Source: Morella rubra (Eukaryota; Streptophyta; Magnoliopsida; Fagales; Myricaceae). From it: a stretch of 64,000 nt of DNA. Within the stretch, counting starts at the first letter, position 1, and every line of letters begins with the position of its first letter. A program made the translations under genes and the position numbers. Below are positions 63,825 through 64,000 of this stretch, in pieces. Below the pieces are notes generated by a model. It worked only from the letters and a program-made list of their open reading frames with translations. It had not been told where the DNA came from and ran no database searches. The stretch covers positions 28,806,011 through 28,870,010 of the forward strand of contig CM025856.1 in assembly GCA_003952965.2 (NCBI GenBank), read 5' to 3'.

Positions 63825-64000
63825 CTGATAAACAGTACAGTATAAAGCGCCTTCGGACAAAAGCATGAGCTGTGCACATTCAAAAGTAAAAACAGCCAAA
63901 ATTATAGGGGCAAAGAAGACAGCCAGCGGATGAAATAAGCATCAAGCAAATTTTCAGTTAATATTTTTCTCTGTTTATTTTTTGTGGTTCGCATGGCAGC

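Noticed and set aside
1..64000. CRISPR arrays, bacterial operons or phage modules
   Set aside because: The window is plant nuclear DNA throughout; no regular spacer-repeat arrays exist and the repeats found are microsatellites or short duplications.

Overview
This is a nuclear genomic window from a flowering plant, most likely a eudicot. The genes have many GT..AG introns, the intergenic DNA is AT-rich, and every product belongs to a plant family (CNGC channel, CSLC glucan synthase, UBP1 RNA-binding protein, USP-domain kinase). I rebuilt exon chains by eye from the spliced reading frame. Splice phases close in all seven genes, but no transcript evidence was available. The species cannot be named from the sequence.

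Layout: 1-2870 is non-coding with a 160-bp hairpin element. 3433-7892 (+) is a group III cyclic-nucleotide-gated channel. 9558-12606 (-) is a five-exon cellulose-synthase-like C gene, tail-to-tail with the channel. 12607-19479 is gene-poor. 19480-24921 (-) is a nucleotide-sugar transporter of the UGNT1 type. 26459-30191 (-) is a SWAP/surp plus CID splicing-type protein. 32783-46040 (+) is a 22-exon type IA DNA topoisomerase with an organelle-type N-terminus; its introns hold a hAT element and an antisense RNase H relic. 48201-55278 (+) is a UBP1-type triple-RRM protein. 57470-61995 (-) is a kinase with an N-terminal USP domain. 63705-63824 (-) may be the last exon of a gene that continues past the right edge.

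The genes are housekeeping or membrane/cell-wall genes with separate jobs: ion channel, xyloglucan backbone synthesis, Golgi/ER sugar-nucleotide transport, pre-mRNA processing, organellar DNA topology, mRNA binding and signalling. From memory and unchecked, Arabidopsis relatives of most of them lie close together on chromosome 4, with a second CNGC/CSLC pair on chromosome 2. The window therefore looks like an old conserved block rather than an accessory island.

I found no new multi-gene system. The points most worth a second look are: two single-base frame breaks in the last exon of the CNGC gene; a complete non-autonomous hAT element with a perfect 8-bp target duplication inside the topoisomerase gene; a 14-G run next to a 3' splice site in the transporter gene; a duplicated exon-like relic at 56852-57125; and the long hairpin element at 424-583.
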